Under the pieces are notes generated by a model. It had not been told where the DNA came from, made no database searches, and saw nothing but the letters and a program-made list of their open reading frames with translations. From assembly GCF_009663145.1 (NCBI RefSeq), contig NZ_VKHR01000003.1, positions 62,004 to 126,003 of the forward strand: a DNA stretch of 64,000 nucleotides, written 5' to 3'. This DNA is from Shewanella sp. TC10 (GTDB lineage: Bacteria > Pseudomonadota > Gammaproteobacteria > Enterobacterales > Shewanellaceae). A program made the position numbers and the translations under genes. How positions within the stretch are numbered: position 1 is the stretch's first letter; the number at the start of each line of letters is the position of its first letter. Of the stretch, positions 29,442 through 37,522 are shown piece by piece.

Positions 29442-29856
29442 AGTTAAGTAAAATTGATTAAACGTCTTGGTATGCAATCAACTACTTTAGCAAACTCTTT
29501 ATTATTAACTAGTCATTATGATGACTTCTTAAGTTCTGGCAAGCATATGAGATCTACAAATTAGTGTCAATCTAGACGTCTAGACTTCTTTGCTTCTGAG
29601 TTAACTTTTACAAAGTAAGCTATATTTTGTGTTGTTAAATTAACATTTGCGTTTAAAAAGTGTTGTGTGGCGGGATTAATAAGCATGTTATGGGGCAAAA
29701 ACTATTAGTTCGTTAACCCGTTGATTTAATATTGGTTCAGATTACAGCTGTTTTCGATGCACGTGTAATGGCCAATTGGATACAGACAGGACGATCAAAG
29801 CACATTATAAAAACGCAAATGCCAGTTTTGATCTTGTCTTGGAGCCCACAATTAAA
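29442..29856. other. Intergenic region upstream of nhaC-like gene
   Basis: About 415 bases between the NhaC-type gene and the terminator of the SH3-domain gene. Two overlapping ORFs on opposite strands (29732-29950 and 29737-29970) run through the terminator and have no ribosome sites, so they are rejected. Apart from promoter sequences I see nothing specific. Confidence 0.4.
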
Positions 29857-29887
29857 CAAAAAAGCCAATGCAATGCATTGGCTTTTT
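29857..29887 (-). terminator. Terminator of the SH3-domain gene
   Basis: Perfect palindrome AAAAAGCCAATGCA / TGCATTGGCTTTTT, 20 bases after the stop. Confidence 0.9.
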
Positions 29888-29908
29888 AGTGAGGTAAGAC
29901 CGCTTAGG

Positions 29909-30499
29909 TTACATCCAACGGCTTTTTTGCTTACGCTGTGGTCTTGGTAAGTAGACCAAAATAATACCAATTAATGCGCCTAGGCCTGCAATCAATGCAC
30001 CTTGCTGCCACATTTTTGATTGGGCATTATCTTTAATCGATTGTAGTTGTTGATTGGCAGTATCACGTTCATTAGTGACCTTGGCTAACTCAGATTGCAA
30101 TGAAGCAATTTGGTTATTTGAAGAAGTTAGCTCACGTGCAACAGACTCAGAGCTTTGATCCAATTGGGCTAAGCTTGCTTTGGTTTGTGCTAATTCAGCT
30201 TCAACAATCGGTAAGCGAGTTCGTAAACTTGATCCTGTTTCAATCAAGTCAGATTTTACCCAACCTTCACGATCTTTATGATCACGAATTTTACTGTAAT
30301 CGTTTTGAGTCTCGTTTAATAAAGTAATCGTTTGGCCAGCTTCGATACTGCCTAAAATTCGATATTGAGTGCCTGGACCACCGTGGATGTAAATAAACAC
30401 ATCGTCAGTAATGTAATGCGTTTGAGCCATTAAACCTTTTGAGAGCAGTAGCAGGGCTACTATTGTAAGCATTCTGAACACGTTATTTTTCCATACCAT
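29909..30499 (-). CDS. TIGR04211-type SH3b membrane protein (YgiM-like)
   Basis: A 196-residue protein. The signal peptide (to about residue 25, ending GLMAQ) precedes a bacterial SH3 domain at about 27-90 (YITDDVFIYIHGGPGTQYRILG ... GWVKSDLI), a coiled coil at about 100-165, a membrane segment at about 170-187 and a basic tail. This is the architecture of YgiM. Members sit in the inner membrane facing the periplasm; function is not established. It is a single gene with a strong terminator. Confidence 0.88.
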   Translation of the reverse strand: MVWKNNVFRMLTIVALLLLSKGLMAQTHYITDDVFIYIHGGPGTQYRILGSIEAGQTITLLNETQNDYSKIRDHKDREGWVKSDLIETGSSLRTRLPIVEAELAQTKASLAQLDQSSESVARELTSSNNQIASLQSELAKVTNERDTANQQLQSIKDNAQSKMWQQGALIAGLGALIGIILVYLPRPQRKQKSRWM

Positions 30500-30673
30500 T
30501 AGAACTATCCGTCATGCTATTTATTTAGTGACTTGATTGCAAGGAAGAACGTCAAAGACTTATTTAAATAAGCGGTATTACTGATGTAAATGTGCATTAT
30601 TAGTCAAAAACGCTGCAATAATAGCTTTTATTACAGCCTTTCTTAGACATTTTAACACTCAAAAAAGAGCCAC

Positions 30674-30706
30674 AAAAAAGCCGGACATTTTCATGACCGG
30701 CCTTTT
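30674..30706 (-). terminator. Terminator of the DUF47-pitA operon
   Basis: On the minus strand GGCCGGTCATG / CATGTCCGGC-type hairpin (one mismatch) followed by TTTTTT, just after the pitA stop. Confidence 0.85.
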
Positions 30707-30728
30707 AAGCAATATAGCCATCGCCATC

Positions 30729-31997
30729 TTAGCTAAATACACCCTTAATGGTGAAGAAGAATAAGATAGATAATGCGGCACCTGCAGGAAGTGTTACTAC
30801 CCAAGAGATGACGATATTACGGACTACACCGATATTAATTGCAGCAATACCTCGTGCCATTCCCACACCCAATACAGCACCAACAAGCGTTTGTGTTGTT
30901 GAGATAGGAAGACCAGTACCAGAAGCAATTACAACAGTAGACGCAGCAGCTAATTCAGCAGCAAAACCACGGCTTGGCGTTAGGTGAGTAATGTTCTTAC
31001 CAATGGTTTGCATAACGCGCTTACCAAAGATAGCTAGACCCATTACGATACCTACTGCACCTAAAGGTAGAATCCACCAGGCTAATGCCGCTTTAGACTC
31101 AATTTCACCGCCACTGTTTACAACAGAAACAACTGCAGCTAATGGGCCAATTGCGTTAGCAACATCGTTTGAACCATGGGCGAACGCCATACAACAAGCG
31201 GTTACAACCATTAGGATAGCAAACACTTTTTCAACGTTGGCGTATTCGGTTTGGCGGTTAACATCTGTAGGCATTTTCAAGCGACCAATAGCCACTTTAC
31301 CGAAGATCCCCACACCAATAGCAACAGCAAGTGCTAAGCCGTATGCTTCAACAGTAGAGAAGTGAAGACCAACGTGCTTAAGTCCTTTTGTGATGGTCAC
31401 AAGAGACATAACAAAAGCGGCTAAACCCATGTAGAAAGGAACGTAACGCTTTGCGTTCGCTAAAGGGTCATCAGTGTTGAAAATTAACTTCTGTACACTT
31501 TGGAACAGCATGAAAGCAATGAAGCCGGAAATCGCAGGCGTCACCACCCATGAGCCGATAATGCCAACAACTTTACCCCATTCAACCGCTTCAGTACCAA
31601 CACCTACTGCAGCGAAACCAACAATGGCGCCAATGATAGAGTGAGTTGTTGATACAGGCCAGCCTAATGCTGACGCTGCGATTAACCATAAACCAGCCGC
31701 TAATAAAGAGCCGATCATTCCGTATACCAGTAATTCAGGCGAATCAACAAAGAAACTTGCGTCAATAATACCTTTACGAATTGTACTGGTAACTTCACCA
31801 CCTGCTAAATAAGCACCGGCAAATTCGAAGATCATTGCAATAATAATTGCTTGTTTGATTGTGATGGCGTTGGAACCTACTGAGGTACCCATAGCATTAG
31901 CAACGTCATTCGCGCCAATACCCCATGCCATCAAAAATCCAAATACAGCCGCAATACCAATTAGCATTGGGCCATTGGTGACTAATACATCAACCAT
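30729..31997 (-). CDS. pitA: Inorganic phosphate transporter, Pit family
   Basis: A 422-residue membrane transporter that takes up metal-phosphate with protons. The two inverted PHO4-type repeats are visible: GANDVANAMGTSVGSNAIT near residue 27 and AHGSNDVANAIGPLAAV near 275, each with a matching P-(V/I)-S-T-T-(H/Q) half (WPVSTTHSIIG, LPISTTQTLVG). It follows the DUF47 gene by 25 bases. The operon lies downstream of an array of PHO-type half-sites, so phosphate control is likely. A terminator closes the unit. Confidence 0.94.
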   Translation of the reverse strand: MVDVLVTNGPMLIGIAAVFGFLMAWGIGANDVANAMGTSVGSNAITIKQAIIIAMIFEFAGAYLAGGEVTSTIRKGIIDASFFVDSPELLVYGMIGSLLAAGLWLIAASALGWPVSTTHSIIGAIVGFAAVGVGTEAVEWGKVVGIIGSWVVTPAISGFIAFMLFQSVQKLIFNTDDPLANAKRYVPFYMGLAAFVMSLVTITKGLKHVGLHFSTVEAYGLALAVAIGVGIFGKVAIGRLKMPTDVNRQTEYANVEKVFAILMVVTACCMAFAHGSNDVANAIGPLAAVVSVVNSGGEIESKAALAWWILPLGAVGIVMGLAIFGKRVMQTIGKNITHLTPSRGFAAELAAASTVVIASGTGLPISTTQTLVGAVLGVGMARGIAAINIGVVRNIVISWVVTLPAGAALSILFFFTIKGVFS

Positions 31998-32022
31998 GTT
32001 GTTTCCTTGATAACTTTTTTAG

Positions 32023-32706
32023 TTATGAACTGCGAGCTAACATTAGCTCTAGGCGAGAGCCTACACGCTCAGCTAGATCAGCCAAGCCTCCAACCCATTC
32101 GATGATTTTGTACATGAACATTACATCGACAGGATTCAAATCTGCTTCCAAGCTTAGTAGTAAACGACGTACTTGGATCTGCAAATCATCAGAATCAGCT
32201 TCAATCAGATCTAATTCATTGATCATTTTTGCGACTAATTCGACTTCACGACCACGGAAACCTGTTTCAAGAAGGTCATCGAGTTCGTTAATTGCTTGCT
32301 TAGCAAGAGAGACAGCATCTAAACAACGTTTGAGGTAAGCATTAAACGGTGCTTGAACTGGTTGAGGGAAAACTAATTGGCGACCGATAATTCGGCCTGA
32401 GATGTCTTTAGCTTTGTTGGCAATTTTGTCTTGCTGAGTTAATAACTCAAGCAAGTCAGTACGCTCAACAGGCATAAACAACCCACTAGGAAGGGTAAGA
32501 CGGATCTCACGCTTTAGCGCGTCTGCGTCATTTTCTAATAAGCTAATTTGCTTACGAACACTTACAGCTTCGTCCCAATCACCTGAAGTCGTTGCTTCGA
32601 AGAATGGTACGAGTAAAGATGCACATTCGTGAACTTTATCTATATGCTGTTCTAATGGTTTAAGGGGTGATTTTGCAAACACGCCTAAAATAGAGTTTAC
32701 TGGCAT
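32023..32706 (-). CDS. DUF47/TIGR00153 family PhoU-like protein
   Basis: About 227 residues from ATG 32706 (MPVNSILGVFAKSPLKPL), behind AGGTT; a TTG at 32733 is in frame but has no advantage. The protein is all-helical and resembles PhoU, with NDADALKREIR and the C-terminal KIIEWVGGLADLAERVGSRLELML typical of TIGR00153. Such proteins are nearly always encoded beside Pit transporters and are thought to regulate them. It is the first gene of the operon with pitA. Confidence 0.92.
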   Translation of the reverse strand: MPVNSILGVFAKSPLKPLEQHIDKVHECASLLVPFFEATTSGDWDEAVSVRKQISLLENDADALKREIRLTLPSGLFMPVERTDLLELLTQQDKIANKAKDISGRIIGRQLVFPQPVQAPFNAYLKRCLDAVSLAKQAINELDDLLETGFRGREVELVAKMINELDLIEADSDDLQIQVRRLLLSLEADLNPVDVMFMYKIIEWVGGLADLAERVGSRLELMLARSS

Positions 32707-32855
32707 TGCGGTTAACCTATTTAATGATTCCAAAGTTGGAAAAACGGGCGCATGTTACCTCAAGCGTCCGCATATTGAAACTGTGTTTTTAATTTAATCT
32801 ACAGTTATTATCGCTCAGTATATAGAACTGAGTTGCGCAATCCTAAGGGATTTTT

Positions 32856-32913
32856 ATGACAGAAATGTGACATTATGAACTTATCATGACGCATTTATGA
32901 AGATTTAATGACA
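32856..32913 (-). promoter_or_regulatory. Array of PHO-box-type half-sites
   Basis: On the plus strand TGAC/TGAA pentamers begin at 32857, 32868, 32876, 32887, 32898 and 32909 (TGACA, TGACA, TGAAC, TGACG, TGAAG, TGACA). Read on the minus strand they are (T/G)TCA(T/C)-type half-sites as in the PhoB consensus CTGTCATA. Spacing is 11, 8, 11, 11 and 11 bases; 11 is the PHO box repeat. The array lies 150-207 bases upstream of the DUF47-pitA operon and directly before the CYTH-CHAD ribosome site, so it could govern both. Confidence 0.6.
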
Positions 32914-32930
32914 AGGTGAGTAAGAAGTCA

Positions 32931-34415
32931 ATGGACGCTGAGATAGAACTTAAGCTGTTTATGCAGTCGCAATATCATGATTTATTAGTAAATTTACTTA
33001 ATGGAATGAGTGAATCTACACCACAAGAAACGCGTAAATTATCAAACAAATATTTTGATACAGGCGCATTACAATTGCGTCATTGGAAAATGGGTTTACG
33101 AGTGAGAAGTGGTGAAAACTTCACCGAGCAGACCATAAAAACGGCCGGTTCAGTCATCGGCGGTATTCATACTCGTCCTGAGTACAATATTGCCATTGAT
33201 GAAAAAACACCTTTGCTGGATTTGTTTCCAAAAGATATCTGGCCTAATGAAGCAGATATAGACGCAATACAAGATGATTTGCATTGTGTGTTCGAAACCA
33301 ACTTTACTCGTCAAGCCTGGCATATCTATATCGAGGGTAGCTTAGTTGAAGTTGCGTTTGATTTAGGTGATGTGATTGCCAATGGTCAAACTGAGTCTAT
33401 TTGCGAAATTGAGTTTGAGTTACTTGCAGGTGAGGCATCAGCCTTATTGCACTTAGCCATTGAAGTGGCTAAAGCCATTCCTGTCCGCTTAGGTAAAGCC
33501 AGTAAAGCACAGCGTGGCTATCAGTTATCGGGGCATCAGCATTCTGCTCCCTTAGAAAACATCGATTATATTTGTTTACCCACTGATAAGAGTCTATCGA
33601 AAACTTTGCAGGTATTATTGGAAACTGGCATAGAACGTTGGCAGGTTATTGAATCCTTACTGATAGAAACACAAGATATTCCCCATCAAGCTAAACTTTG
33701 GATGCAACTTAGAGCCTGTGTCAGGTTACTAAGACTAACTTTGAGTCAGTTTGGCTTGCTAAACAAACAAGTGCTTCAATACTTTGAGTCAATCGAACAA
33801 CAAATGCAGTTTATCGAACCATTACAAAGTTTGAGCCTCATTTTGGATGAACAAAAAAAGCTATTAGGTAAGCGCTCGGATAAAGCGGAGATTACTGAAC
33901 AGGTTATGGGCAGTGTGACTGAGTTAGTTTCGAGTCACAAACTGGCTTACCTATGGCAAGTACCTGAATATGGGCAACTACAATTATCCCTGGTTGATTT
34001 ATTGCTGCAAACGACCAATGGTAGCCATCAAATGGTGGACTATCCTGAGCTTGGTTTGTTTGCCAACCATTTGCAGCAAGATTCTTGGCAAAGAATTGTT
34101 GATTTGATGCCTGTGAGCGCAGCGATGGATAGCTTAGATTATCAAAAGGTGGCTCAAGCGTTAGACGAGAGTATTTTGGTAGGTTTTGCATATGGTGAAC
34201 TTTATCAATCAGAAGATAGAGAAGCTTTTCGCGCACCATGGCAGGACTTAGCGTTAGGGATCCAAACATTAGGTTGCTATCAACTGTTAGCAAAACTGAC
34301 TCAAGACAGTGATGTGGATATTGCCAGCTGGTTAGAAGCTAAAGAGCAAAGCTTATTATTTGCTATGGAGCACTCTAGAAAAAGTGCTCTTGGTAATCAA
34401 CCTTATTGGAAATGA
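32931..34415 (+). CDS. CYTH-CHAD domain protein (inorganic triphosphatase, YgiF-like)
   Basis: About 494 residues from ATG 32931, ten bases after AAGGTGAG; a GTG at 32916 would add five residues but spoils the normal YgiF-like N-terminus M-x-x-EIELK. The CYTH domain (about 1-200) shows EIELK, RVRSG, and an acidic C-terminal strand (CEIEFELLAG), the triphosphate/metal site of the ThiT/YgiF group. The CHAD domain (about 210-490) is helical with conserved basic residues; CHAD domains bind polyphosphate. The gene is divergent from DUF47-pitA with a PHO-type array between them, so it probably belongs to phosphate metabolism. Confidence 0.88.
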   Translation: MDAEIELKLFMQSQYHDLLVNLLNGMSESTPQETRKLSNKYFDTGALQLRHWKMGLRVRSGENFTEQTIKTAGSVIGGIHTRPEYNIAIDEKTPLLDLFPKDIWPNEADIDAIQDDLHCVFETNFTRQAWHIYIEGSLVEVAFDLGDVIANGQTESICEIEFELLAGEASALLHLAIEVAKAIPVRLGKASKAQRGYQLSGHQHSAPLENIDYICLPTDKSLSKTLQVLLETGIERWQVIESLLIETQDIPHQAKLWMQLRACVRLLRLTLSQFGLLNKQVLQYFESIEQQMQFIEPLQSLSLILDEQKKLLGKRSDKAEITEQVMGSVTELVSSHKLAYLWQVPEYGQLQLSLVDLLLQTTNGSHQMVDYPELGLFANHLQQDSWQRIVDLMPVSAAMDSLDYQKVAQALDESILVGFAYGELYQSEDREAFRAPWQDLALGIQTLGCYQLLAKLTQDSDVDIASWLEAKEQSLLFAMEHSRKSALGNQPYWK

Positions 34416-34426
34416 TACACACCTGG

Positions 34427-34496
34427 CAACTCGTACCTAACAACTTGTATCTAACAACTTGTATCTAACCATTGGTATCTAATAACTGGTATCTAA
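34427..34496 (+). repeat. Five tandem 14-bp repeats after the CYTH-CHAD gene
   Basis: Units start at 34427, 34441, 34455, 34469 and 34483. Units two and three are identical (CAACTTGTATCTAA), the others differ at 2-4 positions. The array begins 11 bases after the stop codon and ends before the terminator. Confidence 0.85.
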
Positions 34497-34542
34497 TAAG
34501 AGTCAGTGCTAGATAACTCATTTAAGCCATCGATTAATATAT

Positions 34543-34573
34543 AAAAAAACCTATCAAATGATAGGTTTTTTTG
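34543..34573 (+). terminator. Terminator after the CYTH-CHAD gene
   Basis: Stem AAAAAACCTATCA / TGATAGGTTTTTT with an AA loop and T-run. Confidence 0.88.
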
Positions 34574-34742
34574 GTTATGTACGACCATAACAATGTTTGA
34601 TAAAAATTTAAGGTGCTATGAATGATAAATATGCAATAGTTTGATAATTTATCTAAGAATGAAAGGCACTTCCTTATAATAAAGTTTAATCATTTTTAAA
34701 CTCACTTTTGGACTGAAACGTTTTAAGAGCAACAATTTTATA

Positions 34743-35401
34743 CCTCATATAAATTGGGCTAGTTACTCAAGACCATTATTTCAATCTAACCCATTGCCTG
34801 CCGCTGGGATGTTCAGGATGAACTGAATGTCGCGATCACATGGATGTGAAAGAGCGACCTTATGTGCAGATACATCCAAGACACGCCTACTCTTGATTTC
34901 AATATAAGCATCCCTGTAAGCTCTGCCAAAACATCCATGTTTTGGTCATATTTGTTCCCGACAAATAATGACATTCCCTCCATCCTTGGCAGTCAGAAGC
35001 TCGCTGCTGCATCTATACTGGGATTATTGTCTCTTCGATTTAAACTTTATTCGCGTCAACTTAAAGATAAAAAAGATACAAATCTAAAAGGCACCATTTG
35101 AATTGAGGACGTTGAAGAAAATAGCGTGAGCCTGACAGGACGTCAGGCTAGCTTTCGTCGGGCCATGGACGGCCCATCGGAAGCGTTAGCATTTTCGAAT
35201 AAGTCAGAAGTTAGCATCAAACGAAGTTAAAAGCTGGATGATTCTCCGTTGGAAATTTTGCTTTTTAAATTTCGCCGGAGCTGCGGGGTGTTCTAAGAGG
35301 GAGTCGCAGTTCACTCCCTTTTAGTCTGGTGTGGGCGAAGCGTCACGACTTTGATTTTTTTCAAACGATAACTTCAAAATTTGAAACAAGTTTTGGGGCA
35401 G
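34743..35401 (+). repeat. Dispersed intergenic element, copy 1
   Basis: About 660 bases that recur in inverted orientation at 50901-51511. Shared blocks in the same order include ATTGCCTGCCG, TTATGTGCAGATACA, GTAAGCTCTGCCAAAACATC (34916), GCTCGCTGCTGCATCTA, AAAGATACAAATCTAAAAG, TTTGAATTGAGGACGT, GGAAGCGTTAGCATTTT (35179), AAAGCTGGAT, AATTTCGCCGG, TGTGGGCGAAGCG (35330) and AACAAGTTTTGGGGCAG at the end. Reading frames are not conserved between copies, so it is non-coding. A hairpin CCAAAACAT-CC-ATGTTTTGG is inside. Confidence 0.85.
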
Positions 35402-35532
35402 GAATGTGTTACTCCTAACCCGTTTCATTTTCAAAAATACTAGAAATTATCAAACTATATTATAAATGCTCAGACTTTATTATGGTTATCAAACATTAAT
35501 ATGAAAGCACAGGTTAATTTACTCTGCGCCGA

Positions 35533-36342
35533 CTATTTATTATTGATCTCTTTACGCAAGCGAGTGATTTCTTCTAGCATCTGCTGTTGGTTCTTTTCCA
35601 TTTGAGCTTGATTCTGCTCCATTCTGGAAATCGCTTTTTCAAGCTCAAACTTGATTTCCTTTTTATTGGTTTCGCTGCGATCGTTCTCATCTGGTGCCAC
35701 AAATACTGACGCCATATAACCTGATATAACACCAAAAAAGCTGACTCCACTCATAATGACAAGGGCACCAATGACATGGCCAACACTACTGACCGGGTAG
35801 TAATCGCCATAACCTACAGTTGAGATAGTCACTAGAGTCCACCATATCGCTTGTTCAGCGGTTTCGATATTGGCGCCTTCAACTCCGGCCTCAACCAATA
35901 AAATCACGATGGAAGCAGTGGTCAATATAAACACCATTGCAAGTAGCAAACTGGCTAAGGTGGTCTGTTTACGTTGTTTTATTAATGGAATAATTAAAGT
36001 GCGACTGACTCTTATCAGCCTTATGACTCTAAGGATTTGGAAAACCCTAGCGATACGCAGTGCTTCGATGGCCGGTATACTGGCAACAAAATCAATCCAA
36101 TGATGGCGAAGGTAAAATTTCTTATTGCTGGCTTTAACTAAACCATAGAAAAATCGCGACATGAAAATGATACATATACTGAGATCAATAAAGAGCAGTA
36201 AGCGCCTAGTTTCAGCATCCACATGACTAAAAGTTAGCACTAACACCACTATAACTGAAAAGAGTGATAGTACCATCATGGCTAAATCAAATGGACTTGG
36301 GCCATTTAATGCCTTCAGTGACCAGCGTTTTTTATCAATCAT
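35533..36342 (-). CDS. Voltage-gated-type potassium channel (ion transport domain)
   Basis: About 269 residues from ATG 36342 behind GGA; a TTG at 36387 is in frame. Six membrane segments are expected: S1-S3, an S4 with regular basic residues (ALRIARVFQILRVIRLIRVSR), then S5, a pore loop with the K+ filter TVGYGD and S6. A cytoplasmic coiled-coil tail (about 220-269, Gln/Glu/Met-rich) probably helps tetramer assembly. It lies at the end of the DUF350/spermidine-synthase/YjfIJK block, separated by a terminator, so it is transcribed separately or by read-through. Confidence 0.9.
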   Translation of the reverse strand: MIDKKRWSLKALNGPSPFDLAMMVLSLFSVIVVLVLTFSHVDAETRRLLLFIDLSICIIFMSRFFYGLVKASNKKFYLRHHWIDFVASIPAIEALRIARVFQILRVIRLIRVSRTLIIPLIKQRKQTTLASLLLAMVFILTTASIVILLVEAGVEGANIETAEQAIWWTLVTISTVGYGDYYPVSSVGHVIGALVIMSGVSFFGVISGYMASVFVAPDENDRSETNKKEIKFELEKAISRMEQNQAQMEKNQQQMLEEITRLRKEINNK

Positions 36343-36416
36343 TTTAAAATCCGTTTCTACAGAATATCTCTGCAATGATGCTATCAATGTAACTGTAACG
36401 AGACAATCTCAAGGTA

Positions 36417-36445
36417 TAAAAAAACACGCTCAAAGGCGTGTTTTA
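36417..36445 (-). terminator. Terminator of the yjfIJK-type operon
   Basis: Minus strand AAAACACGCC-TTTGA-GCGTGTTTT followed by TTT; 60 bases after the last gene of the operon. Confidence 0.88.
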
Positions 36446-36505
36446 TGTCCGATAGATAACATTGTGATATTAAATAACCGCTAAATGTAATTGAAGGCTA
36501 ACAAG

Positions 36506-36829
36506 TTATACATCAACAAACTGGACTAAATCATCTAATACACGTTTTTTGATTTCTAACTGTGCATCTGATTCTAGTCCATACCGTTGAGCTAAAATCG
36601 CATAGTCATCTTGGCTCAGCGAAACAGTTAATCTTGGTCTTTTAGGACGTTTAGTGACTTCTAAACCTAAGATCGAGCGTATTTGATCTGAAGGGCTAAC
36701 ACCTGCATCAAGCGCTGCTTTTCGAATTAAGTATTGAAACTTTTCGTCGAGGTCAAAAGCCACTTGCGTTGCTTTTGCTGCTTGCTGATTTTTAATCCAT
36801 GTATCTGGTAATGATTTACCTTTACTCAT
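36506..36829 (-). CDS. Small protein with two ribbon-helix-helix-like segments
   Basis: A 107-residue protein I cannot assign to a named family. Two segments each look like a strand followed by two helices: ATQVAFDLDEKFQYLIRKAA plus VSPSDQIRSILG (about 20-54), and RLTVSLSQDDYAILAQRYG plus EIKKRVLDDL (about 65-102). This strand-helix-helix pattern with basic residues is that of Arc/CopG DNA-binding proteins. It is the last gene of the yjfIJK-type operon, preceded by AAGGAG 12 bases before the ATG. It is a candidate for the regulator that reads the palindromes in this block (inference). Confidence 0.7.
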   Translation of the reverse strand: MSKGKSLPDTWIKNQQAAKATQVAFDLDEKFQYLIRKAALDAGVSPSDQIRSILGLEVTKRPKRPRLTVSLSQDDYAILAQRYGLESDAQLEIKKRVLDDLVQFVDV

Positions 36830-36858
36830 GACAGGTGTTACTCCTTAAACAACTCAAG

Positions 36859-37515
36859 CTAACTTGCTGGCCAAAACTCACGAATATCAGTGACAGGTCG
36901 ATACAGAGTTAACATCACATCGGTATCGCCACCTTCGTACACTTCAATATCGACTGCTTGGGAATCTTCATTATTAACCAAAGAGTAGCTTTCAAAAGCA
37001 TGTCCACGGTGTTGACTGCTATCATCTTGAGGCGGCTTTTGGCCACGATAATCTTCACGGTGGAAGTATCCAAAACAGCCAAACTCAACTTGATGATATG
37101 CGCTAGCAAGCCAACGGCCGTATTCGCTATCTAATTCATTTGATAATGAAAGGGTAGTGAGCTCTGCATTACCTGGTTCTTCAAAAATTTGACCAAATTG
37201 ATCTAGGTCGAATAGTTGCTCTACAACTGCTCGATTGACTTTGATTGAAAAACTTAAATAGGCTTCATCTTCTTGATGATAAGAGAGGTAAATGGCAGTA
37301 CCACTGTGTCCTCTAAGTAACCACTCACATTGCTGAGAGCGTTCATACTCGTAAGTATGGACTTCTTCAACTTTAAGTTGCTGCCCACGTAGTTGCTCAG
37401 GTAAGGCAAAGCTATCATCAAGGGAGATCATATCTCCCTTGAGAAGCTTATTCACATGATCAAGCTGACGTTTTGGGGCTTCTTTTTTGCCGAATAGGCC
37501 ACTTAGAAATCCCAT
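36859..37515 (-). CDS. yjfK: YjfK-like DUF2491 protein
   Basis: A 218-residue soluble protein that begins MGFLSGLFGKKE, a short amphipathic start, and is acidic and beta-rich afterwards (YLSYHQEDEAYLSFSIKV, YRPVTDIREFWPAS). Its length and place directly after a PspA-like gene and before/after a DUF2170 gene are those of E. coli YjfK. Function is not known; these proteins are linked to PspA-like membrane maintenance by gene neighbourhood. The stop-to-start gap from the PspA-like gene is seven bases. Confidence 0.75.
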   Translation of the reverse strand: MGFLSGLFGKKEAPKRQLDHVNKLLKGDMISLDDSFALPEQLRGQQLKVEEVHTYEYERSQQCEWLLRGHSGTAIYLSYHQEDEAYLSFSIKVNRAVVEQLFDLDQFGQIFEEPGNAELTTLSLSNELDSEYGRWLASAYHQVEFGCFGYFHREDYRGQKPPQDDSSQHRGHAFESYSLVNNEDSQAVDIEVYEGGDTDVMLTLYRPVTDIREFWPAS

Positions 37516-37522
37516 AGCTTAA

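Noticed and set aside
29732-29970. Overlapping ORFs on both strands near the SH3-domain gene
   Set aside because: Both run through a strong terminator hairpin and lack ribosome sites; the minus one overlaps the end of the real gene.
34427-34496. Tandem 14-bp array considered as a CRISPR-like or origin iteron array
   Set aside because: There are no spacers, no cas genes and no replication gene nearby; units are directly abutting.
34862-35101. 79-codon plus-strand ORF
   Set aside because: It lies wholly inside dispersed element copy 1. The equivalent frame in copy 2 is broken by a stop and indels, so the ORF is not conserved.
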